Source: an uncultured Bacilli bacterium
GTDB lineage: Bacteria; Bacillota_I; Bacilli_A; RF39; UBA660
Reading direction: 5' to 3'
Assembly: GCA_934097085.1 (NCBI GenBank)
Contig: CAKONK010000009.1
Location: 1 to 64,000, forward strand
Length of the DNA: 64,000 bases
Under the pieces are notes generated by a model. That model was not told where the DNA came from and did no database searches. It saw nothing but the letters and a program-made list of their open reading frames with translations. The first letter of the stretch is position 1, and the number at the start of each line of letters is the position of its first letter. A program made the translations under genes and the position numbers. Positions 14,620 through 23,985 of the stretch are shown one piece after another.

Positions 14620-17124
14620 ATGGAAACAAAATATGATTTTAATTTAGTTGAGAAAGGAAAGTATGAGTTTTGGCTTAATAACAAAACCTTTTTAGCGGGT
14701 AATGATAAAAGTAAAAGACCTTTTGCTATTGTTATTCCTCCACCAAATGTAACTGGTAATTTACATATAGGTCATGCTTGGGATACAACACTTCAAGATA
14801 TCATAATAAGATATAAAAAACTTTGTGGTTTTGATGCACTATGGGTTCCTGGTATGGATCATGCTGGTATAGCAACTCAAGCAAAAGTTGATGAAAAATT
14901 ATCTAAAATGGGAATTAATCCAAGAACTCTTTCAAGAGAGGATTGGTTAAAATATGCTTGGGATTGGAAAGAGGAATATGCAAATAACATTCATAAACAA
15001 TGGGCTAAACTTGGACTAGCACTTGATTATTCTCGTGAGAGATTTACTTTAGATGACGGACTTTCAAAAGCAGTAAGAAAAGTTTTCGTAGATCTTTATA
15101 ACAAAGGACTTATTTATCGTGGTTATCGTATAATTAACTGGGATCCAAAAGCTCAAACAGCACTTTCTAATGAAGAAGTTATATATAAAGATGTAAAAGG
15201 GTATTTCTATCATTTAAAATATGTTATCGAAGGAACAGATAGATATTTAGATGTAGCCACAACAAGACCAGAAACATTATTCGGAGATACTGCTGTTGCG
15301 GTTAACCCAAATGATGAAAGATATAAAGACTTAATTGGTAAAAATGTAGTGCTACCAATTGTAGGAAGATTAATTCCAATTATTGGTGATGAACATGCAG
15401 ATCCAGAGTTTGGAACGGGTTGCGTTAAAATAACTCCAGCACACGATCCTAATGACTATGAAGTAGGTAAAAGACATAATCTAAAAGAAATTATTTGTAT
15501 AAATCCTGATGCTACGATGAATGAAAATGCTGGTACTTATCAAGGACTTTCTAGAGAGGAAGCAAGAGAAAAACTTGTTAGTGATTTAGAAAAAGCAGGT
15601 TTACTTCTTTCTAAAGAGGAAATAACTCATAATGTAGGTCATTCTGAAAGAACTGGAGTTATGATTGAACCTTATTTATCTTCACAATGGTTTGTAAAAA
15701 TGCGTCCTTTGGCAGATAGAGTACTTGAAAATCAAAAAAATAAAGATACAAAAGTAAATTTTGTTCCAAAAAGATATGAAAAGACAATGAATCACTGGAT
15801 GGAAATAACTTATGATTGGTGTATATCTCGTCAACTATGGTGGGGACATAGAATTCCTGCTTGGTATAAAGGTGATGAAATCTATGTTGGTGAAACTGCT
15901 CCGACTGGAGAAGGTTGGGTTCAAGATCCAGATGTTCTAGATACATGGTTTTCTTCAGCACTATGGCCTTTTTCAACATTAGGATGGCCTAATAAAACAG
16001 ATGATTTAGACAGATATTTTCCTAATGATGTTTTAGTAACAGGGTACGATATTATACCATTTTGGGTAAACAGAATGACTTTCCAATCACTTGAATTTAT
16101 GAATGAAAGACCATTTAAAGATTGCCTTATTCATGGACTAATTCGTGATAAACAAGGCAGAAAAATGAGTAAAAGTCTTGGTAATGGTGTAAATCCAATT
16201 GAGGTAATTGATAAATATGGCTGTGATTCATTAAGATTATTCTTAACAACAAATTCTGCACCAGGAATGGACCTTAGATATGATGAAGAAAAAGTTGCTT
16301 CCTCTTGGAACTTTATTAATAAACTATGGAATGCCTCAAGGTATGTAATAATGAATACTAATAATTTAAATGATAATAATTATAAAGAATATAATAATTA
16401 TGATAAATGGATTTTAACAAAATATAATAATGTTATTAAACAAGTAACAAAATATATGGATAAATATGAATTTCATAATGCATTTAACACTCTTTATTCA
16501 TTTATTTGGGATGATTATTGTTCATCGTATATAGAAATATCTAAAATATATTTAAATGATACATCAAAAAGCGTACTTCTTAATATATTAACAGGTATAA
16601 TAAAAATGCTGCATCCATTTATACCATTTGTTACCGAAGAAATATATCAAAATTTACCATTTAAAGAAAGTAAATCAATAATGGAAAGTAGTTATCCAGT
16701 ATATAATAAAAAAGAAGTTTATGATATTTTAGAAACTACTGAGATATTAAATGATATAACATCTCTTCGTAATTTTAAAGCTGAAAATAATATTATAAAT
16801 AGTGATGCAGTTAAAATAGAGCAATTATTTGATGAAAAATTATATGATGGTTTAATTAAATTTAAAAATAAAGTAGATAATATTGAGGGCTTTATTAAAT
16901 ATGAATCGAAATATGCTACATTATATTTTGAAGTTAAAAATAAAGTTTGTAAAGAAGATATTCAAAAAGAAATTGATGAATTAGAAAAATCTATTAATAA
17001 AAGAAAAATGCTTCTTGAAAATGAAAATTTTGTAAAAAGAGCACCAGAAAATATAGTCTTAAACGAAAAACAAAAACTTGCTGAGGAAGAGGAAAAATTA
17101 GCAAAATTAAAAACTGATATTTAG
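14620..17124 (+). CDS. valS: Valyl-tRNA synthetase
   Basis: Class I synthetase charging tRNA-Val. The HIGH motif appears in PPPNVTGNLHIGHAW and KMSKS in GRKMSKSLGNG. The CP1 editing domain lies between them (TTRPETLFGDTAVAVNP), followed by the anticodon-binding domain and a C-terminal coiled coil (last about 65 residues) typical of ValRS. The start ATG 14620 follows GGAGGT directly after the T-box terminator. At 834 aa it is slightly short but complete. A terminator overlaps its stop and that of the convergent recombinase. Confidence 0.97.
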   Translation: METKYDFNLVEKGKYEFWLNNKTFLAGNDKSKRPFAIVIPPPNVTGNLHIGHAWDTTLQDIIIRYKKLCGFDALWVPGMDHAGIATQAKVDEKLSKMGINPRTLSREDWLKYAWDWKEEYANNIHKQWAKLGLALDYSRERFTLDDGLSKAVRKVFVDLYNKGLIYRGYRIINWDPKAQTALSNEEVIYKDVKGYFYHLKYVIEGTDRYLDVATTRPETLFGDTAVAVNPNDERYKDLIGKNVVLPIVGRLIPIIGDEHADPEFGTGCVKITPAHDPNDYEVGKRHNLKEIICINPDATMNENAGTYQGLSREEAREKLVSDLEKAGLLLSKEEITHNVGHSERTGVMIEPYLSSQWFVKMRPLADRVLENQKNKDTKVNFVPKRYEKTMNHWMEITYDWCISRQLWWGHRIPAWYKGDEIYVGETAPTGEGWVQDPDVLDTWFSSALWPFSTLGWPNKTDDLDRYFPNDVLVTGYDIIPFWVNRMTFQSLEFMNERPFKDCLIHGLIRDKQGRKMSKSLGNGVNPIEVIDKYGCDSLRLFLTTNSAPGMDLRYDEEKVASSWNFINKLWNASRYVIMNTNNLNDNNYKEYNNYDKWILTKYNNVIKQVTKYMDKYEFHNAFNTLYSFIWDDYCSSYIEISKIYLNDTSKSVLLNILTGIIKMLHPFIPFVTEEIYQNLPFKESKSIMESSYPVYNKKEVYDILETTEILNDITSLRNFKAENNIINSDAVKIEQLFDEKLYDGLIKFKNKVDNIEGFIKYESKYATLYFEVKNKVCKEDIQKEIDELEKSINKRKMLLENENFVKRAPENIVLNEKQKLAEEEEKLAKLKTDI

Positions 17125-17135
17125 TCAGTTTTTTT
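17109..17135. terminator. Shared terminator of valS and the tyrosine recombinase
   Basis: The stem AAACTGA/TCAGTTT (17111-17117 and 17125-17131) has a T run on the plus strand and a shorter one on the minus strand. It lies across both stop codons. Confidence 0.7.
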
Positions 17136-18239
17136 CTTTGTATACACATTATTCATACAAACTCTTTTGTAATTTAAAGAAGGATGTATATATAAATTTT
17201 GAGTTATATTTGCACTTGAATGTCCAAGAACTTCAGAAAGGGCTTTAGTACTCATACATGTTTCATCAGCGTTTGTAGCAAAGGTGTGTCTCGTAGTATG
17301 AAATTTTTTGTTGTTAATTCCCCAATATTTTAAAAATCTTTTATAATGATTTGTATAACATCTTGGCTCCATTGCTACAAGAGAATTTGTTAGGAAAAAA
17401 TTTCCTGTATCCATATTTATTACATAAAACTTTACATATTTTTTTAAAATATCTGGTATTGGAATTGTTCGGAGTGATGTTTTACTTTTGGGATTAGAAA
17501 CTACAATTCTCGTTTTATAATCATAGAGCTTATTAGTATTTTTAATTCTAAGAATTGTGTGACTGACTGTTATTGTAAAATTTTGTAAATCAAAACTTTC
17601 TTTTTTTAATGCACATAATTCTCCGATTCTTAGTCCCATATATAAGCAAAGTATTATGCCAAAATCACATCGATTATCGTAAGTTAGAGCTCTTTTTTTG
17701 ATTATTTTTATTTCATCTTTATTAAAAACTACGATTTCCTTTTGCATTTTTTGGGGAACTTCAAAATCAACCACTATTTTATGAAATTTTAATATTTGTT
17801 TCAATATTATTCCTATATCATGAATAGTATTTATTGATAAATCACTATTATTTTTTAGTGATTCCAAATAATTATTAATTACATCTTTACTTATTTTTTT
17901 TGTTTTAATAAAACCTATATTAGATCTTACTTTAGTTTCCACAATATATAAATATGTTGTATAAGTTGACTCTTTTACTTTACTTTTTTTAAATTCCAAC
18001 CATTCATCTATTTTATAGTTAAAGCTTTGTAAATATTCTTTCTTTTTTTTTACTGGTTTTTTATAATAATTAAAATTTAGCTCATATTTTTGAGAGTATT
18101 TTAATTTTTTTCTTACTTCACTTCTGGTGTTTCCTTCTACATATCCATATATTATTTTATTATTAATAATATCTTTTATATATTTCGCTTCATAAGTACC
18201 ATCCTTTCTTTTAATAATATTATTGTCATTACGACTCAT
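17121..18239 (-). CDS. Tyrosine recombinase, integrase of phage or ICE type
   Basis: Site-specific recombinase with all catalytic residues visible: Arg in MGLRIGELCAL, Lys in the beta hairpin NPKSKTSLRTIPI, HTTRHTFAT for His-x-x-Arg, LGHSSANIT for the late His, and the Tyr in TQNLYIHPS. The N-terminal 70 residues resemble the arm-type DNA-binding domain of Tn916- or phage-type integrases, and a SAM-like core-binding domain follows (about 75-165). The length of 372 aa is usual for an integrase and longer than XerC/D. It overlaps the valS stop by 4 bp. No excisionase, relaxase or phage gene is nearby, so it is either a remnant of a lost element or a stand-alone recombinase. Confidence 0.9.
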   Translation of the reverse strand: MSRNDNNIIKRKDGTYEAKYIKDIINNKIIYGYVEGNTRSEVRKKLKYSQKYELNFNYYKKPVKKKKEYLQSFNYKIDEWLEFKKSKVKESTYTTYLYIVETKVRSNIGFIKTKKISKDVINNYLESLKNNSDLSINTIHDIGIILKQILKFHKIVVDFEVPQKMQKEIVVFNKDEIKIIKKRALTYDNRCDFGIILCLYMGLRIGELCALKKESFDLQNFTITVSHTILRIKNTNKLYDYKTRIVVSNPKSKTSLRTIPIPDILKKYVKFYVINMDTGNFFLTNSLVAMEPRCYTNHYKRFLKYWGINNKKFHTTRHTFATNADETCMSTKALSEVLGHSSANITQNLYIHPSLNYKRVCMNNVYTKKKTD

Positions 18240-18281
18240 AAATAAATCACCTCTATTATAATTGTAACATTATTAAAAGTT

Positions 18282-18312
18282 AAAAAAAAACACGATTAGT
18301 TTAATATCGTGT
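18282..18312 (-). terminator. Terminator of the 477-aa membrane protein gene
   Basis: The stem ACACGAT/ATCGTGT (18290-18296 and 18306-18312) is followed by a long T run on the minus strand and overlaps the stop codon. Confidence 0.8.
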
Positions 18313-19729
18313 TTGGAATGGTAGTCTCAGTATTTTCAAATAACTCATTTATTAATTTTTTTATTTCTTCATTTATTGCCATTTTATCATTATATGAAAG
18401 ATTATCCTTTTCAATATAATTTGTTTTATTAAATAGGGTAAATGTAGAGTTTTCCTTTAATTCGAATTTACCGTTTATTTTATAATTTTTTGAGGTGAAA
18501 CTATATTCATATGTATTTTTATTTGTTTTATCAATATTAAATAATATGTTGTTATAGGTAATATCTATATTACCATTTTCTTTGATAATAACATTGATTG
18601 ATTTATTATTTTTAATTAAATCTATATTTATTTTAGCATTTGTAAATTCATTTACTTTTATTTCAAAGCCTTTAACTTTAAAAGTATTATTTGAGTAAGA
18701 TACATTATATTTTTTTTCACCATAATTTAAATTAATTTCAAAAGTATTATTTTTATAAGTAAATAAATTATCACCCTCATGATATATTTCGATTTCTTTA
18801 ATATTTTTACCAAGTAAATCAGTATAAATATTAATTCCAATATTACCATCATAATCCTTAATTAAATCTTTTGTTAATTTATTTAAGGTTTCTTTTACAT
18901 TATCCATGTTATAACCATTTGGATAATTGTTTTTCTTTTGAAGTATTTTAAATAAAATTTCCATAAATTTTTCATCATTTTGAATATTTGTATTTATGCT
19001 AGATAAGATATTATCAAAAGTTACATTTTGAAGTAAGAAAGTAATTTTTTTCTTAAATATATATTTATTGTTGCTGTTACTTATATCAAGAACTATATCA
19101 AAATCGTCAGTGTTAAAACTATTAAATAAATAATTTTTGAAAGATGTAATTAAGTAGTAATAATCATTTAATGAAATATAATCTTTATGTTCAAATAAAT
19201 TATTATTATCTATTTTAATAGGGTAGTTATTAACTTTTTTAAGTAGTAAATATGATCCCTTATTTTCATAATTATATATTAAATTGTTAAGTTCATTGTT
19301 ATTTTTATATAGTGTTTGGGCATATGCCATTTTCTCGCTTTCGTAATCTAAGTCATATTCAATGTTAAATAAATAATTATTATCTTTGTTATTTATATTC
19401 ATATTTCCTATAAAACTTATGGGTTTATCAATATTAAAATCTAAATAATTATTGATTTTGTTATAAACAATGTCAATATAACTATAACCTTTATTTATAA
19501 CTGATTTATATACTTCTTCACCATTTTTATTAAATATAAATAAATAGTAAAAACATACTCCTAAAACACTGATTATTAAAAGAATACCAATTGTACTAAA
19601 TATAATACTAATAATACTTTTTTTCTTTTTGGGTTCTGGTTTATATTCTTCAATATTTTGATTCGGTACAAGTGGTGGAGTTATATCTAAATTTTCTACA
19701 TTGTTTTGTATTTCATTTTCATTATTCAT
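18296..19729 (-). CDS. Single-pass membrane protein with large Asn-rich outer domain
   Basis: Not recognised. A cytoplasmic N-terminus of about 35 residues with PPLVPNQ and a KPEPKKKK stop is followed by one membrane helix (about 40-68) and an outer domain of about 400 residues. The outer domain is full of Asn, Lys, Tyr and Ile, with alternating strand patterns such as NIEYDLDY and YKINGKFELKE. These suggest a large beta structure like that of LppX- or YceI-type lipid-carrier folds, but this is only an impression. I prefer ATG 19729 with AAAGGGA upstream over an in-frame TTG two codons earlier. It is a single-gene unit with its own terminator. Confidence 0.7.
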   Translation of the reverse strand: MNNENEIQNNVENLDITPPLVPNQNIEEYKPEPKKKKSIISIIFSTIGILLIISVLGVCFYYLFIFNKNGEEVYKSVINKGYSYIDIVYNKINNYLDFNIDKPISFIGNMNINNKDNNYLFNIEYDLDYESEKMAYAQTLYKNNNELNNLIYNYENKGSYLLLKKVNNYPIKIDNNNLFEHKDYISLNDYYYLITSFKNYLFNSFNTDDFDIVLDISNSNNKYIFKKKITFLLQNVTFDNILSSINTNIQNDEKFMEILFKILQKKNNYPNGYNMDNVKETLNKLTKDLIKDYDGNIGINIYTDLLGKNIKEIEIYHEGDNLFTYKNNTFEINLNYGEKKYNVSYSNNTFKVKGFEIKVNEFTNAKINIDLIKNNKSINVIIKENGNIDITYNNILFNIDKTNKNTYEYSFTSKNYKINGKFELKENSTFTLFNKTNYIEKDNLSYNDKMAINEEIKKLINELFENTETTIPNTILN

Positions 19730-19800
19730 TTTCAATCCCTTTCTATCATATATATAATAACATAAATTTGCAAAAAAAAAATCAAATTTTTAAAATAAAT

Positions 19801-20598
19801 TTAAAAAAATGATAATTGAGTGTTTTCTTCATAAATATTATCTTTTCGTTTCTTATTTTCTAAAGATTTATTAAATTCTCTTTCTAGGTGTACTAAATAA
19901 ATTACAAATTCATATAAATGTCTTTTGTTAAGATAAGTTATTCCATCTTTATTTTTAAGTGGTTTTACTTTATCGGTATCAAATTTATCATATCTAAATG
20001 ATAGATGTTCGACTAAAAGGGATACATATTTGAAATAGTATTTATTATTTACATAACCATTTTTAATGTCTTTTACATAATTAAGTAGGCCGTAAGCACT
20101 TTCATAAATATCATCATATTTATAAAAATCATTTGTTAAAAGTTCTTTTGAAATCATTTGTAATATAGATAAATTAATTATTTCTTTTTCGTTTAAATTA
20201 TCATATGAAGTAAATGTCATATTATTAATCTGCATGCTTAATAAGTGATTTATTAGTGATGGTGGGTTAAATAAAATTGCTTCATCTTTAAATAGAATAT
20301 CACTTTGTCCTTGCACTCTTTTTCCACATTTATTCCATTTTCCTTCGATTCCATTTCTTTTGGGACTTTTGTAGCATATACAAAAATGTTTTGAGGAATC
20401 TTTTGCATCCACTAAATTAAATTTAGCAAGATATGCAAAAAGGTTTGCTTCACTTTCAAATCTTCCTGTAAAATTTGTTATACCATCAATACTATCAAGT
20501 TTAAAATTTAATACATTTTCTAATTTGATTGTCTTATATCTATCAGATTTATCTTCGTTTGTACTTCTTGTTTGATCTATAGCTAAATAATATTTCAT
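19801..20598 (-). CDS. Hypothetical protein, second gene of an unrecognised pair
   Basis: Not recognised. It is soluble, 265 aa, with no membrane segment. The N-terminal 100 residues contain a Cys pair around FCICYKS and KWNKCGKRV that might bind metal. The rest is helical with many Tyr, Asn and Asp, ending in ENTQLSFF. It begins three bases after the stop of the KPYGGLW protein and is clearly co-expressed with it. A phage-derived or toxin-antitoxin-like pair is possible, but the sequence does not prove it. Confidence 0.55.
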   Translation of the reverse strand: MKYYLAIDQTRSTNEDKSDRYKTIKLENVLNFKLDSIDGITNFTGRFESEANLFAYLAKFNLVDAKDSSKHFCICYKSPKRNGIEGKWNKCGKRVQGQSDILFKDEAILFNPPSLINHLLSMQINNMTFTSYDNLNEKEIINLSILQMISKELLTNDFYKYDDIYESAYGLLNYVKDIKNGYVNNKYYFKYVSLLVEHLSFRYDKFDTDKVKPLKNKDGITYLNKRHLYEFVIYLVHLEREFNKSLENKKRKDNIYEENTQLSFF

Positions 20599-20601
20599 TT
20601 T

Positions 20602-21405
20602 TTATTTCCTTTCTTTTCCTTCATAAAGTTTAAATGTTTCACTATATAGTTTATGGGATATTCCCTTTATTAAGGTATTTTTACTAATAAATTCAAAATC
20701 TTTATCATTTAAAATACTATTTATTTCATTTTCATAAAATATTAAAAAGTTTTCTACAAATTTATTAACTAGATTAACAAGAAATAAATAGTCATTTTCA
20801 TTTTTTAATTTTAGATTAAACTTATTAATAAATCGATAGAAGGAATCATTTAAATGATTATATAGATTTGCAAATTTTTCATTAAGTTCAAGAGAAATAT
20901 ATCTTTCTTCATATTCTTTTTTTACTTCATATTCAATATAATAAGGGGTTTTATAATATTCAACATCAATCGGCTTATAAGATTTTATTGCTTGGGGATT
21001 AAATAGTATTAGACTAGAAATGCAATAATCTTCATAACCAATATTATAAATAACTCTTGAATTTATGTAAAAACCATCATAATCATTTGCTATGGCTTCA
21101 TAATCAAGAATTTTTTTGTTTTCATTACTGCTTGGGTATTTATTATAAGCTTCATTAAAGTCATCAGTATTTTCAATCCATAAAATATTAACATCACTAT
21201 TTAAGGTTACTATTGATGCTTCACCATTAAATTTTTGAAAAAATATACTTGGGTGTTCTTCGAGAAACATAAGCCATTCATTAGCATTAATATCCGTATA
21301 TTTTGTAAGCCAAAGACCGCCATATGGTTTTGTGTTAAATGGAACAATATCCCTAAATATTGATGTATTTATATTTTTAGTGCCAAATGTAATAAATTTA
21401 TCCAT
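20602..21405 (-). CDS. Hypothetical protein with KPYGGLW motif, possibly ADP-ribosyltransferase-like
   Basis: The first 60 residues read FGTKNINTSIFRDIVPF, then KPYGGLWLTKY. This layout (short strand with G-T, a helix, then a Gly-Gly-hydrophobic-Ser/Thr strand) is reminiscent of ADP-ribosyltransferase-like folds. Later come IANDYDGFYIN and SSLILFNPQAIKSYKPI, patterns shared with small proteins I have met in phages and Firmicutes. The last third is helical. It precedes the 265-aa gene by three bases. The fold suggestion is an inference from motif layout only; no catalytic Glu can be assigned. Confidence 0.45.
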   Translation of the reverse strand: MDKFITFGTKNINTSIFRDIVPFNTKPYGGLWLTKYTDINANEWLMFLEEHPSIFFQKFNGEASIVTLNSDVNILWIENTDDFNEAYNKYPSSNENKKILDYEAIANDYDGFYINSRVIYNIGYEDYCISSLILFNPQAIKSYKPIDVEYYKTPYYIEYEVKKEYEERYISLELNEKFANLYNHLNDSFYRFINKFNLKLKNENDYLFLVNLVNKFVENFLIFYENEINSILNDKDFEFISKNTLIKGISHKLYSETFKLYEGKERK

Positions 21406-21483
21406 ATTTCCCCCTTAAATTTAATGTATATACTAGCATATATTGGGCAAAATATCAATAGGTATAAAAATATTTTAATTTTA

Positions 21484-21510
21484 TTAGCACTATCTATTGA
21501 CAAGTGCTAA
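21484..21510. promoter_or_regulatory. CIRCE operator (HrcA binding site)
   Basis: TTAGCACTA and AAGTGCTAA are separated by nine bases, the exact CIRCE spacing, differing from the consensus (TTAGCACTC-N9-GAGTGCTAA) only at the innermost base of each arm. It overlaps the -35 box, so HrcA would block the promoter until heat stress. Confidence 0.93.
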
Positions 21511-21525
21511 CCATAGTAATATAAT
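21497..21525 (+). promoter_or_regulatory. Sigma-A promoter of hsp20
   Basis: A perfect TTGACA (21497-21502) and a perfect TATAAT (21520-21525) are 17 bp apart, with CIRCE covering the -35 box. Confidence 0.9.
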
Positions 21526-21552
21526 GTAAGTATGAAAGGAAGATGATATGGT

Positions 21553-21945
21553 ATGTTACCAAGTAGAATATTTTTAGATGATTTTTTAGATGATTTAACA
21601 CCTAGTAGAAAGGAAAACAATAAAATGATTTGTGACATTTATGAAGAAGATGGAAAATATTTCATTGAAGTAGATGTTCCAGGATTTAAGAAAGAAGATA
21701 TTAAGATTGAATGTGATAAAGGAAACCTTAAAATAGTTGCTGAAAAGCATTCAAATAAAGAAGAACACAACAAGAAAAAATATATTCATCGTGAAAGAAA
21801 ATTCTATGAAAGATGTGAAAGATCATTCTATCTTGGAGATGTTGATGAAAGTAAAATCTCTGCTGAATTTAAAGATGGTACATTAAAAATTGTTGTTCCT
21901 AAAGAAGAAAAAGAATCTACTAAAAAACTAATTAATATTGACTAA
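21553..21945 (+). CDS. Small heat shock protein, Hsp20/alpha-crystallin family
   Basis: ATP-independent chaperone that holds unfolding proteins. The alpha-crystallin domain spans about 22-115: YFIEVDVPGFKKEDIKIE, a mid region with the RERKFYERCERSFYLG strand, and the C-terminal signature SAEFKDGTLKIVVPK. The short tail contains KKLINID in place of an I-x-I motif. At 130 aa it is usual for the family. AAGGAAG lies upstream of the ATG. It is a single-gene unit controlled by CIRCE, with a terminator at 21942-21966. Confidence 0.95.
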   Translation: MLPSRIFLDDFLDDLTPSRKENNKMICDIYEEDGKYFIEVDVPGFKKEDIKIECDKGNLKIVAEKHSNKEEHNKKKYIHRERKFYERCERSFYLGDVDESKISAEFKDGTLKIVVPKEEKESTKKLINID

Positions 21946-21966
21946 GGCTAAAAACCTTAGTTTTTA
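21942..21966 (+). terminator. Terminator of hsp20
   Basis: The stem CTAAGG/CCTTAG (21942-21947 and 21955-21960) is followed by five T residues and overlaps the stop codon. Confidence 0.85.
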
Positions 21967-21991
21967 TATTTAAAAATTTTCTAAAATATTA

Positions 21992-21997
21992 TATAAT
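21992..21997 (+). promoter_or_regulatory. -10 box giving a predicted leaderless mRNA
   Basis: TATAAT ends six bases before the ATG at 22004, so transcription should begin at or next to the start codon. No Shine-Dalgarno sequence is present. Confidence 0.6.
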
Positions 21998-22003
21998 TGT
22001 TGT

Positions 22004-23746
22004 ATGAAAAGAAGTAAAAAGAAAGATAACTCATTTAAATTAATATTTCATTATTTAAAAGGTGATAAAGTAAAAATGATTTTACTTGTTATTTTGATGA
22101 TATGTAATTATATACCTGATTTATGTTGTCCAATATTTATAGGTAAAGCTTTAGAATTTTTACTTTTAAAAAAATATGCTTTATTTGTAAAATATTTAGT
22201 TTTATATTTTTCTGGATATGTAATAGTTTATGGAGTTCTTTTAATTCCTAGATTGATTTTATATAATAAATTACAAATGAGTTTTATTAATAAAGTTTGT
22301 AAAGACATGTATAATAAATATCAAAACTTACCCGCTATAGCATTTGAAAAAGCAGGTGTTGGTGAATTAATAAATAGACTTTCTTCGGATCCAGATAGAG
22401 TACTTGATTTACTTAATCAACTAGTAAAAATGATTTTAAAGATAATTATGGCTTTAATTATAGTTATAGTATCATTTAAAATATCTATTTTTATTGGTAT
22501 TGAAATAACTATTTTTGCAATAATTATGGGTATAATTTCTTCAAAATATTTTCCTGTTATTAAAAGTACTCAAAAAGAAATTAAAAAAGAAAGTGATAAA
22601 CTTATAAAAAGAGCAACAGAAAATTTAACTGGAATTAGAGAAATTAAAGCATTAGGCATTAAAAATAATATGATTAATTTAATAAATAATGATATTGATA
22701 ATTATTGTAATAAATCTCTTAAAATAAATAGATATGAATCAGTATATAATGGATTAAATAATATGGTTTATTATGTATTACAATTTATTATTTTATTAAC
22801 ATGTGGATATCTTTTTATAAAAGGTCATATTGTTTATAGTGTACTTATGTTGGTTCATACTTATATTTGGCGAATAGATGAGGTTGCTGAAACACTTTCC
22901 TCTTTTGGAGTAAATTATAATAAAGTAAAAGTGTCTTTATCCAGAATTGATGAAGTTGTTAATAATAAAATTTTCAAAGATGAACTGTTTGGAAATATTA
23001 ATTTAAATAATGTTAAGGGAAATGTTACTTTTAAAAATGTATCATTTAAATATACAAAAAAAGAAAACTTAACACTTAATAATTTATCACTAAATATTAA
23101 AGCTAATCAGAAAAGTGCTATTGTTGGTAGAAGTGGTAATGGTAAATCAACAATATTTAATCTACTTCTTAGATACTTTGATGCTACTTCTGGAGAAATT
23201 TTGATTGATGGAGTTAATATAAAAAATCTTACTGAAAGCTCTTTAAGGAAAACTATTTCTTGTGTTAGACAAAGCCCATTTTTGTTTAATATGTCTATAT
23301 TTGAAAATTTTAAAATAGTTAAACCAGATATTACTTTAAAAGAGGTAAAAGAAGTATGCAAAAGGGCATATATTGACGAATATATTGAAAGTTTACCTAA
23401 AAAATATAATACAATTATTGGTGAAGGTGGAATCAATCTTTCTGGTGGACAAAAACAAAGACTTGCTATAGCAAGAACACTTTTATTAGATACAAAAATT
23501 ATTTTATTCGATGAAGCAACCTCAGCATTAGATAACGAAAGCCAGGAGTATATAAAAATGACAATTGATGATTTAGCAAAAGATCATACAATTATAATAA
23601 TTGCTCACAGACTTTCAACAATTATTGATGCTGATGAAATATTTGTTATGGAAAAAGGTAAATTATCTATGAAGGGTACGCATGAAGATTTGTTAAAAAA
23701 ATCAAAAATTTATAAAGGACTATATAAAAATGAAGAAAGAATGTAA
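22004..23746 (+). CDS. ABC exporter, fused permease and ATPase (single chain)
   Basis: Type IV ABC exporter half-transporter that works as a dimer. Six membrane helices occupy about 20-310, including the GIREIKALG segment before helix 5. The ATPase domain follows (about 335-575) with Walker A VGRSGNGKST, signature NLSGGQKQRLAIAR, Walker B IILFDEATSALD with the catalytic Glu, and the switch in IAHRLST. The active site is intact, so a homodimer is possible. Substrate unknown. The ATG directly follows a -10 box without ribosome binding site. Its end overlaps the next small gene by 17 bp. Confidence 0.92.
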   Translation: MKRSKKKDNSFKLIFHYLKGDKVKMILLVILMICNYIPDLCCPIFIGKALEFLLLKKYALFVKYLVLYFSGYVIVYGVLLIPRLILYNKLQMSFINKVCKDMYNKYQNLPAIAFEKAGVGELINRLSSDPDRVLDLLNQLVKMILKIIMALIIVIVSFKISIFIGIEITIFAIIMGIISSKYFPVIKSTQKEIKKESDKLIKRATENLTGIREIKALGIKNNMINLINNDIDNYCNKSLKINRYESVYNGLNNMVYYVLQFIILLTCGYLFIKGHIVYSVLMLVHTYIWRIDEVAETLSSFGVNYNKVKVSLSRIDEVVNNKIFKDELFGNINLNNVKGNVTFKNVSFKYTKKENLTLNNLSLNIKANQKSAIVGRSGNGKSTIFNLLLRYFDATSGEILIDGVNIKNLTESSLRKTISCVRQSPFLFNMSIFENFKIVKPDITLKEVKEVCKRAYIDEYIESLPKKYNTIIGEGGINLSGGQKQRLAIARTLLLDTKIILFDEATSALDNESQEYIKMTIDDLAKDHTIIIIAHRLSTIIDADEIFVMEKGKLSMKGTHEDLLKKSKIYKGLYKNEERM

Positions 23747-23978
23747 TAATGAAGATTTTGAGTTTGATTTAAATGATTTAAAAATGGAAAGAGAAAATAA
23801 AATGTATTTATCTAACAATGAAATAAAAGTGTTGAAAAAGTACAATGTAGATTATAAGAAATATGATAGTATGACTAGTTTAATATTCGAACTAAATGAA
23901 ATCGAAGGTGATGATGATCTCGAAGAAATTGCTATAGAATTATCAGAATTTAACTATTATAATAATCAAAATAAATAA
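23730..23978 (+). CDS. Small acidic hypothetical protein (82 aa)
   Basis: Not recognised. It is very acidic, with an N-terminal ECNNEDFEFDLNDL stretch and a helical middle (MYLSNNEIKVLKKYNVDYKK) that resembles the bihelical pattern of small regulators. It starts inside the end of the ABC exporter gene (17-bp overlap), implying translational coupling. The stop lies 8 bp from the end of convergent rnr. Confidence 0.65.
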   Translation: MKKECNNEDFEFDLNDLKMERENKMYLSNNEIKVLKKYNVDYKKYDSMTSLIFELNEIEGDDDLEEIAIELSEFNYYNNQNK

Positions 23979-23985
23979 AAAAGAG

